A stretch of 7,174 bases of DNA, taken from Desulfobacterales bacterium (lineage in GTDB: Bacteria; Desulfobacterota; Desulfobacteria; Desulfobacterales; JAUCGF01). The translations under genes were made by a program, and so were the position numbers. Numbering within the stretch: position 1 is the first letter of the stretch; each line of letters starts with the position of its first letter. The stretch covers positions 1 to 7,174 of the forward strand of contig JAOZRC010000272.1 in assembly GCA_029940345.1 (NCBI GenBank), written 5' to 3'. The notes below the pieces were generated by a model that saw only the letters and a program-made list of their open reading frames with translations, was not told where the DNA came from and ran no database searches. Of this stretch, positions 1 to 6,884 are shown piece by piece.

Positions 1-1
1 T

Positions 2-1312
2 GCAAGGAAGTTTGGTGATGAGGCAAAATTCCTCGTGGAAACATTGGGAGGGATGCCCTTGGCGCTTGAACTGGCCAAACAGTATTTAAATTTGAATTCC
101 GGTTTGAACCTTGATAAGGTGCGGGATGCTTTAGCTCAAAAGGGTGAAATCAGCGTATTAGGCACGTTTGCAAGAAAATTTGCCGATGAACTGCCTTCCG
201 GTCATGAAAAACAAGTGGCCGCCACCATTGAAATGAGCTGGGAGCTTGCTTCGGACCGAGCTAAAGCGGTTTTACGCGCCATGTCATTGCTGGCGCCTGC
301 GCCCGTTCCCACCCGACTGTTGAGAAAGATATTGAACTTATCCTTTGACACCCTTTTGGAAGACCCCCTCATCGATGCGATCAGTGAATTGGACAACCGC
401 CTTTCTCTTGTGGACACGGATCATGAAAATGATCCGATCATGCACAGGTTGATCGCCGGTTTTGTCAGGACTGGCCTTAAAGACGACAGTCTTCTGAATG
501 ATAAGATAATCAAAGTAGTTAAAGATGAAATGGAGCGCATATCAAATGATGTTGATACACGGGCTTTTGCTGACTTGATCAAGATTGTTCCCCATGCCGA
601 ATACCTGCTGGTTTCTAATTTGGTCAAACCGGAACCAAGCGCTCAACTGTCCGACTACCTGAGGTGGTATTATCTGAAAGGAGGCAAGTACAGGCTGGCG
701 GAGAAATATGGCCGAACATCCTTGGAGATTGCTCAGAATAACTTGGATTCCGACCACTCTTCAATAGCTATCCATCAATCCAACCTGGCGTTGGTGCTAA
801 GAGATTTGGGTAAACTCAATGAAGCGCGCGACCTGTTGCGAAAGGCATTGGCAGTTTATGAAAAAAACTTTGCTTCCGGACACCTTTTAATTGCCAAAAA
901 CCAATCCAACTTGGCGCTAGTGCTCAAAGATTTGGGTGAACTTAACGAAGCGCGAGATTTGTTGCGGAGGGCGTTAACATCTTGTGAAAAGAATTTTAAA
1001 GCGGATCATCTTCATATTGCCGCCATTCAATCCAACCTGGCCTTGGTGCTCAAGGATTTAGGAAAACTACCTGAAGCCCATGATCTTTTGAGGCCGGCGC
1101 TGGCATCTTATGAAAAACATCTTTCATCGGAAAATCCTCAAATAAGCATTACCCAAGCTAACCTGGCCTTTGTGCTCAAAGATTTGGGCCGGCCAAAAGA
1201 AGCCCGTCACCTTTTCGAACAGGCACTGGCATCCGATCAAAAGAACTTTCCCTGCAATCACCCTTCGATTGCCAAAAAAAAGCCGGCTTGGCGCTGGTGT
1301 TCAAAGATTTGA
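2..1312 (+). CDS. NB-ARC/STAND ATPase with TPR array, 5'-partial, upstream half of a frameshifted gene
   Basis: The frame is open from base 2, so the true start and the P-loop lie before the window; the GTG at 35 is internal. The first visible motif, GGMPLALELA, is the GxPLAL signature of the NB-ARC (STAND) ATPase module. It is followed by a winged-helix-like stretch (ATIEMSWELASDRAKAVLRA, then MHRLIAGFVR), as in bacterial NB-ARC-TPR proteins. From about 650 the protein becomes 42-residue TPRs of the kinesin-light-chain type (QSNLALVLxDLGxLxEARDLL). STAND proteins of this layout are cytoplasmic ligand-triggered switches in signalling or anti-phage defence, with the TPRs as sensor; that role is known for the family and inferred here. 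The effector domain, if any, is N-terminal and not visible. The frame reads out of register after the A8 tract at 1274-1281, adds nine unrelated residues and stops at TGA 1310-1312, inside repeat 5. Domain calls are firm; the trigger is unknown. Confidence 0.85.
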   Translation, partial: ARKFGDEAKFLVETLGGMPLALELAKQYLNLNSGLNLDKVRDALAQKGEISVLGTFARKFADELPSGHEKQVAATIEMSWELASDRAKAVLRAMSLLAPAPVPTRLLRKILNLSFDTLLEDPLIDAISELDNRLSLVDTDHENDPIMHRLIAGFVRTGLKDDSLLNDKIIKVVKDEMERISNDVDTRAFADLIKIVPHAEYLLVSNLVKPEPSAQLSDYLRWYYLKGGKYRLAEKYGRTSLEIAQNNLDSDHSSIAIHQSNLALVLRDLGKLNEARDLLRKALAVYEKNFASGHLLIAKNQSNLALVLKDLGELNEARDLLRRALTSCEKNFKADHLHIAAIQSNLALVLKDLGKLPEAHDLLRPALASYEKHLSSENPQISITQANLAFVLKDLGRPKEARHLFEQALASDQKNFPCNHPSIAKKKPAWRWCSKI

Positions 1313-2286
1313 ATGCGTTGAACGAAGCCCGTGAGCTTTTAAAAGAGGTGCTAATATCCGATCAAAAGAACTTTCCCCCTGAACATCCTTCAATTGCCAG
1401 AAGCCAATCCAACTTGGCTATAACGCTTCAAGCATTGGGCGAGCTTTCAGAGGCCCGTGATCTTCTTAGCCAAGCGCTGATATCTGATCAAAAGAGCTTT
1501 TTCTCCGGGCATCCTTCAGCCGCGATAAGTCAATCCAATCTGGCATTGGTGCTTCAGGATTTGGGTGAACTGACCGAAGCCCGTGAACTACTACGAAAGA
1601 CGCTTTCATCAGACCAAAAAAGCTTTCCTCCCGGACATCCATCAATTGCCAGAAGTCAATCCAATCTGGCCCTGGTGCTTCAGGATTTGGGCGAGCTTAC
1701 CGAATCCCGCGAGCTTTTGCAAAAGGCGCTTTCATCAGACCAAAAAAGCTTTGCTGCCGGACACCCTGAGATTGCCGTTCGTCAATCGTACCTGGCAATG
1801 GTCTTAAAAGATTTGGGCGAGCTGACAAAGGCGCATGATCTTCTCAGTCAGGCATTGGCATCCGATCAAAAGAGCTTTGAAAACGGTCACCCTAAAATTG
1901 CCAGACGTCAATCCAATCTGGCTCTGGTGCTTAGGGATTTGGGCGAGTTTACAGATGCCTGCGATCTTCTGCGGCAAGCGCTGGTGTCGGATCAAAAAAG
2001 CTTCCCGCCCGGACACCCTTTGATTGCCAGAAGCCAATGCAACCTCGCGATGGTGCTTCATGATTTGGGCGAGCTGACCGAAGCCCGTGACCTTTTATGG
2101 CAGGCACTGTCATCGGATCAAAATATCTTTAAACCCGGACACCACATGATTGCTAAAAAACAAGCCATCCTGGCCGATGTACTCAACAATTTGGGCGAGT
2201 TAACCGAAGCCCGAAATTTAGGCCGGAAAGCCTATAATACACTTTTAAACATATTGGGTCATCAACATCCCAGCACAAAAAACGCA
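650..2286 (+). repeat. Tandem 126-bp TPR-coding repeat array
   Basis: The codon opening each repeat (usually CAA of QSN) falls at 776, 902, 1028, 1154, 1280 (1279 in the new frame), 1405, 1531, 1657, 1783, 1909, 2035 and 2161. Every step is 126 bp except the one spanning the A8 tract, which is 125 bp. A diverged unit starts near 650. Repeats 1-3 carry YEKNF-like loops, repeats 4-11 SDQK loops. Neighbouring units 7 and 8 share an identical 26-bp stretch (1601-1626 and 1727-1752), which points to recent duplication or gene conversion. Each unit encodes one 42-residue helix-turn-helix TPR. Confidence 0.9.
1274..1297 (+). other. A8 frameshift site with in-phase A_AAA_AAG slippery heptamer
   Basis: The bases after codon GCC (1271-1273) are eight A then G, read AAA AAA AAG. 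Bases 1276-1282 form A AAA AAG in the phase used by dnaX-type -1 frameshifting. A -1 slip continues as GCC GGC TTG GCG and exactly restores the TPR frame; one extra A added by RNA polymerase slippage would do the same. A small stem CCGGC/GCTGG (1283-1287 with 1293-1297, one G-U pair, 5-nt loop) follows with no spacer, closer than usual for a stimulatory hairpin. The matching spot at the repeat 11/12 junction (2155-2166) reads AAAAAACAAGCC, so loss of a single C would also explain the site. Deletion, sequencing error and recoding cannot be separated here. Confidence 0.6.
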
Positions 2287-2316
2287 AAAAGAATTCTCGA
2301 CGCTATACCGGCTTAA
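1288..2316 (+). CDS. TPR array, downstream half of the same frameshifted gene
   Basis: This frame continues the TPR array of the upstream reading frame, shifted by -1. The natural junction is at 1282 (GCC GGC TTG GCG, giving AGLALVFKDL), so the TTG at 1288 is only the first possible start codon and has no Shine-Dalgarno sequence. It holds repeats 5 to 12, mostly of the type SDQKSFPPGHPSIARSQSNL, and ends with a degenerate last repeat and a short tail (AKRILDAIPA, TAA). There is no signal peptide, membrane segment or catalytic motif. TPRs of this type form a superhelical scaffold that binds peptides or proteins. Alone it would be an untranslated relic; joined to the upstream half it gives a product with at least 771 residues in this window. 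It ends 24 bp from the stop codon of the convergent CHAT gene. Independent translation is unlikely. Confidence 0.8.
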   Translation: MALVFKDLNALNEARELLKEVLISDQKNFPPEHPSIARSQSNLAITLQALGELSEARDLLSQALISDQKSFFSGHPSAAISQSNLALVLQDLGELTEARELLRKTLSSDQKSFPPGHPSIARSQSNLALVLQDLGELTESRELLQKALSSDQKSFAAGHPEIAVRQSYLAMVLKDLGELTKAHDLLSQALASDQKSFENGHPKIARRQSNLALVLRDLGEFTDACDLLRQALVSDQKSFPPGHPLIARSQCNLAMVLHDLGELTEARDLLWQALSSDQNIFKPGHHMIAKKQAILADVLNNLGELTEARNLGRKAYNTLLNILGHQHPSTKNAKRILDAIPA

Positions 2317-2328
2317 AGGCTATCTAAA

Positions 2329-2352
2329 GGTCTTGGATATTTAATATAGACC
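2329..2352. terminator. Weak bulged hairpin between the convergent genes
   Basis: GGTCT (2329-2333) pairs with AGACC (2348-2352) and ATAT (2337-2340) with ATAT (2344-2347), with a 3-nt bulge (TGG) and a TTA loop. It covers the stop codon of the - strand gene and most of the short gap after the + strand gene. It could slow transcription from both sides. There is no GC-rich stem and only short T runs, so it is a poor intrinsic terminator. Confidence 0.3.
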
Positions 2353-5300
2353 AAATCTTTCAAACTGATTACGATTTTTAGCCAAATTTACCCAGGGTTT
2401 CAAAGACTTGTTAGGCGCCGCATTTAATAGTTCGAGTTGATACCTGGCTTTGGTTTTTACATGGGGATCAATTTGGTCCGCTTTAAGAACTTTTTGGTAA
2501 TAGTGTTCGGCCTGCTCCCAAAAAGCATCTCTGTTCTCATTTTCCAGGGATCCCCTTTCATGGGCTAACACTCCAAGATTGTAATTGATTTTCAACACAT
2601 TGACTTCGTCGTTGTATTTTTTGAATATCCTAAGCGCATCATGATAATTACTTTCCGCATTTTTTAGCTTTTCATGATCATTTTCTATAGTTCCTCGCTG
2701 ACTCAATACATTCCCTAATTGGTTTAAAACGTTGGCTTGATCATGATCGGCTTTACACATCCTATAGTATCGATTGGCCTTTTGATAAAAAATTACGGCT
2801 TCATCGTAATTCTTGCTACTGCCTTGAAGTTCGCATGCAATCCCAAGATTGAGATTGGTTTTGGCTTGGTTATAAATATCATTTTGTTCATTAAAAATAG
2901 ATAGCGCCTCCATAAAATATTTCCGCGCTTGCCTGAATTGCAGTTGTTTACGTTTGGTTTCGCCAAGTTCGTGAAGTGTCAGCGCCTGGTTGGGTCGATC
3001 GTCAAGTTTGGTTTTAATTTCATAGGCGCGTTTAAAGTGGCGGTCGGCTGCTTTTAACTTGTCTTGTACAGAACAGGCGCGACCGATTTGATGGTATAAT
3101 CCGGCAAATAACAAATCATCCTCGCCTCCATGGTGATTGGCGACTTTTTGATAAATTGACAGGGCCTTACGATAGCTTCTTTCAGCCTGCTCGAACCGGT
3201 CCAGATAAAGCTGGTATTTTCCATTGGTATCCATAATACCGATATACATTGCCAGGGCTTCCAGTAAGCCTTTGTCACTATTATTATACTGATTATACTG
3301 ATCAAAGTAACGGGGATGTTTCTCCAGCCGATTTAAAACACCGTCAAATGTGGTTTTAAATTTCTCTGTTCCTATTTTTTTAAAAAAAGTTTCCAATTTA
3401 ACAATAATGGTATTGTTTAATTCCAGCCCTTGTGAAAACTGATGGTTACTATCCAAATAAAGAAAAATGGTTTTATAAATGCGGTTCATCTCGGATTCAA
3501 ATGGTGTTTTTGAAGATTCAGAGCCGCATGATTCAGGACCTGGCATATCGTGAAAATAAGAATCCAAAGCCAAATTAAGCGCCGTTATCAAGTTTTCATA
3601 CTCAATATCCGCAAGGAATAACCCAAGCTCTTTTTCTTTTGTTCTTTCTCTGGATTGGATATTTTCTTTATCTTCCCAGGCGCTCTCTATCAAAATTGCC
3701 AACCCGCCGGCAAGTTCAGCATAATATGAATAAAATGCGTTTCTAATGATCGCATTAAAATGGTTATTTTCGTGTTGATTCAAACGTGTTCTCAAATAAA
3801 ATGGCATCATCGGGTGTAATTGGAAACAATCTGAAACGCCCGGATAAGGCGTTAATAATCCCCAGTCCTGTGCATGTTGAAACGTTAGCTTATAATTATT
3901 TAGTCTTAGCTTCAGGCCACCGGAAACCGCAATTCTATCTATATAAGCGATATATTTTTCTAACAAGGCCATGTTTACAACGCTGGTAAAAGGAGCGAGG
4001 ATTAATATATTTTCAAAAGATAAGTTGCACGAATGTTCAATGAAACCTAAAAAGTCATTAACTGCGTTGTTAAAACTTCCTGATTTAAAGGTGATATTAC
4101 ATGAAACCAGTTGTGAAAGAATTTCTTCTGGGAAGCGGTTCTTAAAATCAGGCAACACCGTTTCTAATGCGAGCGGATTGCCGTTCAATAGTTGAAATAA
4201 TTTTCGGAAGGCGGGGTCGGTGTGACATTTGACGGTATTGTATCTTTTTAGGATGTCGTTGGCCAGCATAGAAGCCGCTTCGGAGTCCAGTCCCATAAGC
4301 TCGTGTTGATTGCCGGCAAAGGTTTCAGGTTCGAGCCATTTCAGGGATCCTCGTGAACCGACCAGAATGAGGGTTTCGCCATTTATAAGCTGGTCAAGGA
4401 ATTCCCGGATTTCTCTGTATTCGTTTTCATCTATGGCGTTTTGGTTTGATGCATCACAGGAAACAGGTTCCGAATGATCCAGAATAAGAAGGTGGCGATT
4501 CGAATATAGTGCTTCGCATATCTTTTCTTGTAAACTCGCATCATCAATGAGGTTTAAATTGGGCTTGTATTTATCCGAGGCGAATATTTTAGCTGCTATC
4601 GTTTTTAATATCCGATGCAGGGTCTGGCGTCTTTCATTAAAATTGAAATAAAAAACGTGTTGAACCCAATTGGTTCGCTGCCACCATGCCCCCAGATGAA
4701 GCATAAAGGTAGACTTGCCTATGCCAATCATGCCCTTAATCACAAGCAGATTACTTTTTGTTAAAAGGCGCCTTTCAATCTCAAGCACATCCAAGTCGCG
4801 GCCCACGAATGGATAGGTAGTATCAGGATAGCCGACGGGAGCAAATAGCGCTAAATCCGACTCTGCTGCGCTATCATCGATACGCCAATTGATCTCCTGT
4901 ACGCTTTCATAAAGAACAGGGAGCATCCAGTCTTCGATGTTGATAAAATTACCATATTTAGTGGGGCGCTTTTTATTGTCATGTAAGACTTTTCTCGCGC
5001 TGTAAAGCGCATGCGAAAGGTTTTGGGTGTCAAGTATCTTTTTGTAGAGATGCTCCATCATCTTAGAGGCGGCGGCTACAAAAACATTATAGCGCATGGC
5101 TATCACAGCCGCAACACCGGCATTCAACAGGGAAATCGCCAGGCTGGAATCATCTTTACCAATATGCTTATCGGATTTACAGGCATTTAAAATCACCATT
5201 GGAATCTGATATGATGTCAAAAGAGTTGCGAGTTCATCGCCACTGACAGGATGAGGACCTCCTTCTGGATTCTCCAGAAAAATATAAGGCTTTGAATGGT

Positions 5301-6030
5301 TATAACCGGCAACATCACTTTCACCATAAAGCTGATTCAGATGATCAAAAGTCATTAGTTCGCCGTGCACATCAAGGTGAATGATATGGTAGAAGCCGGC
5401 CTTGCGAGAAGCCAGATGATCTGTTAAGGCCTTAAAGGTTCCGGGACGCAGAATATGGATTTTTGCAGGAATCTCGGAATCTTCCAATCCTTCTACTAAC
5501 GGACGAATGACAGTGCGTAACCCCGCATCTTTAGCTCCCCCTGGTCTGGCTGTAACGATCAAAAGATTGATTGCTGGTGAGCAGGAAACAGTATTACGGG
5601 CAGAGAAGCCGGTTTTGATCTTTCTGACCAGTGGAGCAGCCAGTGACCAGGCTGACGCACGATCCGGATCTTTTAAAGTTTCCCAATGCAAGGCATGAAA
5701 CGAGTGATCACCGGTTATCTCAAAACGAATCGGCTTATTATCTTCACTTATACATTGGAGGTAGAACTTTATTACCGATGGTTGGTTGAAAATCTGTTTG
5801 AAAAGGTTTTCACCATATTCTCTGATACTCAGCGCCGTTTTTTTAAACTGAATCTCTTCCACAAATGGAAGTTTATAATATTCTTCAAAATACCATCCTA
5901 ACCTTTTCTCTTCTTCTTTAGAAAAAGGTGCTTTGATTGATACGGGATAATTGCCTTTATCATCAAAAGATATAACGGCCGAAAATATCTTTCCGTTAGC
6001 GCCTTTTTGTTTGATCCGGATAGTTGTCAT
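2341..6030 (-). CDS. CHAT protease - NB-ARC (STAND) ATPase - TPR fusion protein
   Basis: A 1229-residue cytoplasmic protein with no signal peptide or membrane segment. Residues ~50-390 form a CHAT (caspase-like) peptidase: LHWETLKDP near the front, catalytic His222 in HLDVHGE, Cys284 in VILNACKSD, and closing DWMLPVLYE. An NB-ARC ATPase follows: FVGR at 408-411, Walker A GMIGIGKST at 433-441 (Lys439), Walker B LLILD ending at Asp518, sensor-type Arg560 in VGSRGS, and NGNPLALE with Pro619. A winged-helix and helical region leads to about six TPRs (~930-1200) and a basic tail. Known for the families: CHAT enzymes cleave proteins when a sensor is triggered, and STAND ATPases oligomerise on ligand binding. 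Inferred: a TPR-sensed, NTP-gated protease in defence or programmed death. ATG at 6030 is chosen for its Shine-Dalgarno sequence and complete N-terminal CHAT region. The residue after the Walker B Asp is His519, not a second acid. The target is unknown. Confidence 0.92.
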   Translation of the reverse strand: MTTIRIKQKGANGKIFSAVISFDDKGNYPVSIKAPFSKEEEKRLGWYFEEYYKLPFVEEIQFKKTALSIREYGENLFKQIFNQPSVIKFYLQCISEDNKPIRFEITGDHSFHALHWETLKDPDRASAWSLAAPLVRKIKTGFSARNTVSCSPAINLLIVTARPGGAKDAGLRTVIRPLVEGLEDSEIPAKIHILRPGTFKALTDHLASRKAGFYHIIHLDVHGELMTFDHLNQLYGESDVAGYNHSKPYIFLENPEGGPHPVSGDELATLLTSYQIPMVILNACKSDKHIGKDDSSLAISLLNAGVAAVIAMRYNVFVAAASKMMEHLYKKILDTQNLSHALYSARKVLHDNKKRPTKYGNFINIEDWMLPVLYESVQEINWRIDDSAAESDLALFAPVGYPDTTYPFVGRDLDVLEIERRLLTKSNLLVIKGMIGIGKSTFMLHLGAWWQRTNWVQHVFYFNFNERRQTLHRILKTIAAKIFASDKYKPNLNLIDDASLQEKICEALYSNRHLLILDHSEPVSCDASNQNAIDENEYREIREFLDQLINGETLILVGSRGSLKWLEPETFAGNQHELMGLDSEAASMLANDILKRYNTVKCHTDPAFRKLFQLLNGNPLALETVLPDFKNRFPEEILSQLVSCNITFKSGSFNNAVNDFLGFIEHSCNLSFENILILAPFTSVVNMALLEKYIAYIDRIAVSGGLKLRLNNYKLTFQHAQDWGLLTPYPGVSDCFQLHPMMPFYLRTRLNQHENNHFNAIIRNAFYSYYAELAGGLAILIESAWEDKENIQSRERTKEKELGLFLADIEYENLITALNLALDSYFHDMPGPESCGSESSKTPFESEMNRIYKTIFLYLDSNHQFSQGLELNNTIIVKLETFFKKIGTEKFKTTFDGVLNRLEKHPRYFDQYNQYNNSDKGLLEALAMYIGIMDTNGKYQLYLDRFEQAERSYRKALSIYQKVANHHGGEDDLLFAGLYHQIGRACSVQDKLKAADRHFKRAYEIKTKLDDRPNQALTLHELGETKRKQLQFRQARKYFMEALSIFNEQNDIYNQAKTNLNLGIACELQGSSKNYDEAVIFYQKANRYYRMCKADHDQANVLNQLGNVLSQRGTIENDHEKLKNAESNYHDALRIFKKYNDEVNVLKINYNLGVLAHERGSLENENRDAFWEQAEHYYQKVLKADQIDPHVKTKARYQLELLNAAPNKSLKPWVNLAKNRNQFERFGLY

Positions 6031-6038
6031 GGTTTTAG

Positions 6039-6043
6039 CCCTT
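6039..6043 (-). promoter_or_regulatory. Ribosome binding site of the CHAT gene
   Basis: AAGGG on the - strand lies 8 nt before the ATG at 6030, a normal spacing. It supports that start and translation separate from the upstream small gene. Confidence 0.6.
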
Positions 6044-6062
6044 TTCTTTAAAGTGGGAGCAG

Positions 6063-6078
6063 CGAACTATGAAGTTCG
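6063..6078 (-). other. Intercistronic stem-loop
   Basis: A perfect 6-bp stem (CGAACT/AGTTCG) with a 4-nt loop lies in the 72-nt gap between the small acidic gene and the CHAT gene. No T run follows on the - strand, so it is not a terminator. It could protect or process the operon mRNA or set the ratio of the two proteins; that is inference from position only. Confidence 0.35.
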
Positions 6079-6102
6079 GCAATTTCGTTCAAGTTATTTG
6101 AT

Positions 6103-6441
6103 TTATGTTTCTTTTGTTGTTTGGATTTGGAGGATCGGCAGTTCGTTTTCACTTGCAGGGAAACGGCCTTTGACAACGATTGGTGATGTGATCTGTTTTT
6201 CGAGTAATATACGCATTGCATTTTCAATATCACTTAGATCGTCAACATTTTCAATACCAATGCCGAAAGTATTCAAGACCAGCATTTCTCCACCGGAAAG
6301 TAAACTGAATTGTTGGCTGGTTTCATGATCCACCCCTTCGGCCAAAGCAAGTTCGGCGCAACTATCGTTATAGTTCCATTCTTCAATAAGCTCCTCTGCG
6401 CTCATTTCTACTTCGCCATCAATTAAAACATGGGTTTTCAT
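6103..6441 (-). CDS. Small acidic protein of unknown function, first gene of the CHAT operon
   Basis: I do not recognise a family. The product is 112 residues and very acidic: about 22 Asp/Glu against 6 Lys/Arg. It has no signal peptide or membrane helix and a single Cys (SCAEL). The first half has an acidic helical stretch (MSAEELIEEWNYND). The middle is Gly-rich and hydrophobic (LLSGGEMLVLNTFGIGI), followed by VDDLSDIENAMRILLEKQ and a likely beta-rich end (SPIVVKGRF, ELPILQI). ATG at 6441 has AAGGA 7 nt upstream. The gene lies 72 nt before the CHAT-STAND gene on the same strand, so the two are probably co-transcribed. A partner role (inhibitor, adaptor, effector-associated domain or protease substrate) is inferred from context. 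The gene call is likely because of its start signals and position; function is open. Confidence 0.75.
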   Translation of the reverse strand: MKTHVLIDGEVEMSAEELIEEWNYNDSCAELALAEGVDHETSQQFSLLSGGEMLVLNTFGIGIENVDDLSDIENAMRILLEKQITSPIVVKGRFPASENELPILQIQTTKET

Positions 6442-6448
6442 CTTTAGT

Positions 6449-6453
6449 TCCTT
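6449..6453 (-). promoter_or_regulatory. Ribosome binding site of the small acidic gene
   Basis: AAGGA on the - strand lies 7 nt before the ATG at 6441. This near-ideal signal is the main support for the small gene being real. Confidence 0.65.
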
Positions 6454-6496
6454 TTTCTACCTAAGTCCGAAGGGGCTTAAAAAAGAGTATGCCCTT

Positions 6497-6546
6497 ATTT
6501 TATCTCCACAACTGGGAAAATTCCGTTAATATAAATATACTTGTAA
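6497..6546 (-). promoter_or_regulatory. Possible promoter region of the operon
   Basis: On the - strand an AT-rich stretch leads to TAAAAT (6502-6497, 5 of 6 matches to TATAAT), about 55 nt before the small gene's start codon. No good -35 box sits 16-18 nt upstream; TTAACG at 6528-6523 is 20 nt away. The 31-bp repeat at 6536-6566 lies just upstream, where an activator could bind. Weak call. Confidence 0.25.
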
Positions 6547-6566
6547 AGGCCATAATTTGGGATTTT
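6536..6566 (+). repeat. 31-bp repeat, copy A
   Basis: It begins TATACTTG, has GGCCATAATT in the middle and ends GATTTT. It lies in the same orientation as copy B, 57 bp away start to start, and differs from B at six positions. It sits directly upstream of the possible promoter of the small gene. Confidence 0.7.
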
Positions 6567-6592
6567 CATTTTTTGATTATCTTATTCAAACA

Positions 6593-6623
6593 TATACTTG
6601 GCACGGTCATAATTGGTGATTTT
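6593..6623 (+). repeat. 31-bp repeat, copy B
   Basis: Direct copy of A and inverted copy of C. The last 19 bp (GGTCATAATTGGTGATTTT) match copy C with one difference, and the outer TATACT is also shared. With C it can form a stem with a 43-nt loop. Confidence 0.75.
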
Positions 6624-6666
6624 GAAATATGTCTTAAGCCTATGAATTAAGGCATTGATCAAATAT

Positions 6667-6697
6667 AAAATCACCAATTATGGCCTTCATGAGTATA
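6667..6697 (-). repeat. 31-bp repeat, copy C (inverted)
   Basis: Read on the - strand it starts TATACT and ends GGCCATAATTGGTGATTTT. With copy B it bounds a 105-bp inverted-repeat block (6593-6697). The loop holds a further small stem (CTTAA 6633-6637 with TTAAG 6647-6651). No target-site duplication is seen at the block's edges. Confidence 0.75.
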
Positions 6698-6841
6698 CGT
6701 CTGTCCCGCCTTATGTGGGTAGCCAAATATATCAACGCTAAAGACTTCAATATGTTGAGTATATTATTTTTGGGGCAAAAGCGGTATCCTTCATTTTTGG
6801 CCAAACATAAGAACAGGGCAATTCGGAGGGAATCCCAAATT

Positions 6842-6880
6842 TACAGTTTGGCATTCAACGCAGGATATTGCTAAACTGTA
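6842..6880. repeat. Hairpin with 11-bp stem
   Basis: TACAGTTTGGC (6842-6852) pairs with GCTAAACTGTA (6870-6880), with one G-T pair and a 17-nt loop. It ends 4 bp before the large palindrome. No T run follows on either strand, so an intrinsic terminator is unlikely. Confidence 0.55.
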
Positions 6881-6884
6881 TGTT

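Noticed and set aside
1804..2061. Open frames in other phases and on the other strand within the TPR array
   Set aside because: They repeat every 126 bp as a by-product of the tandem repeat and have no start signals.
5951..6328. 125-codon + strand open frame antisense to the small acidic gene and the CHAT start
   Set aside because: It is a shadow of two - strand genes with good start signals, and its translation resembles no protein.
6462..6479. Hairpin TAAGTCC/GGGCTTA as an attenuator or terminator in the operon leader
   Set aside because: The stem is good only on the + strand (a G-U pair there becomes a C-A mismatch in the - strand transcript), and no T run follows it in either direction.
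6536..6697. CRISPR array
   Set aside because: Only three copies, diverged, in mixed orientation and with unequal spacing; no cas genes.
6489..6804. Two short convergent frames: 6489-6650 (+, 53 residues) and 6640-6804 (-, 54 residues, TTG start)
   Set aside because: Both are mostly made of the 31-bp repeats and lack good ribosome binding sites. The shared IIxDF peptides probably follow from the DNA repeat.
6680..6874. 64-codon + strand open frame in the upstream region
   Set aside because: It starts inside repeat C, crosses the hairpin at 6842, has no Shine-Dalgarno sequence and encodes no recognisable protein.
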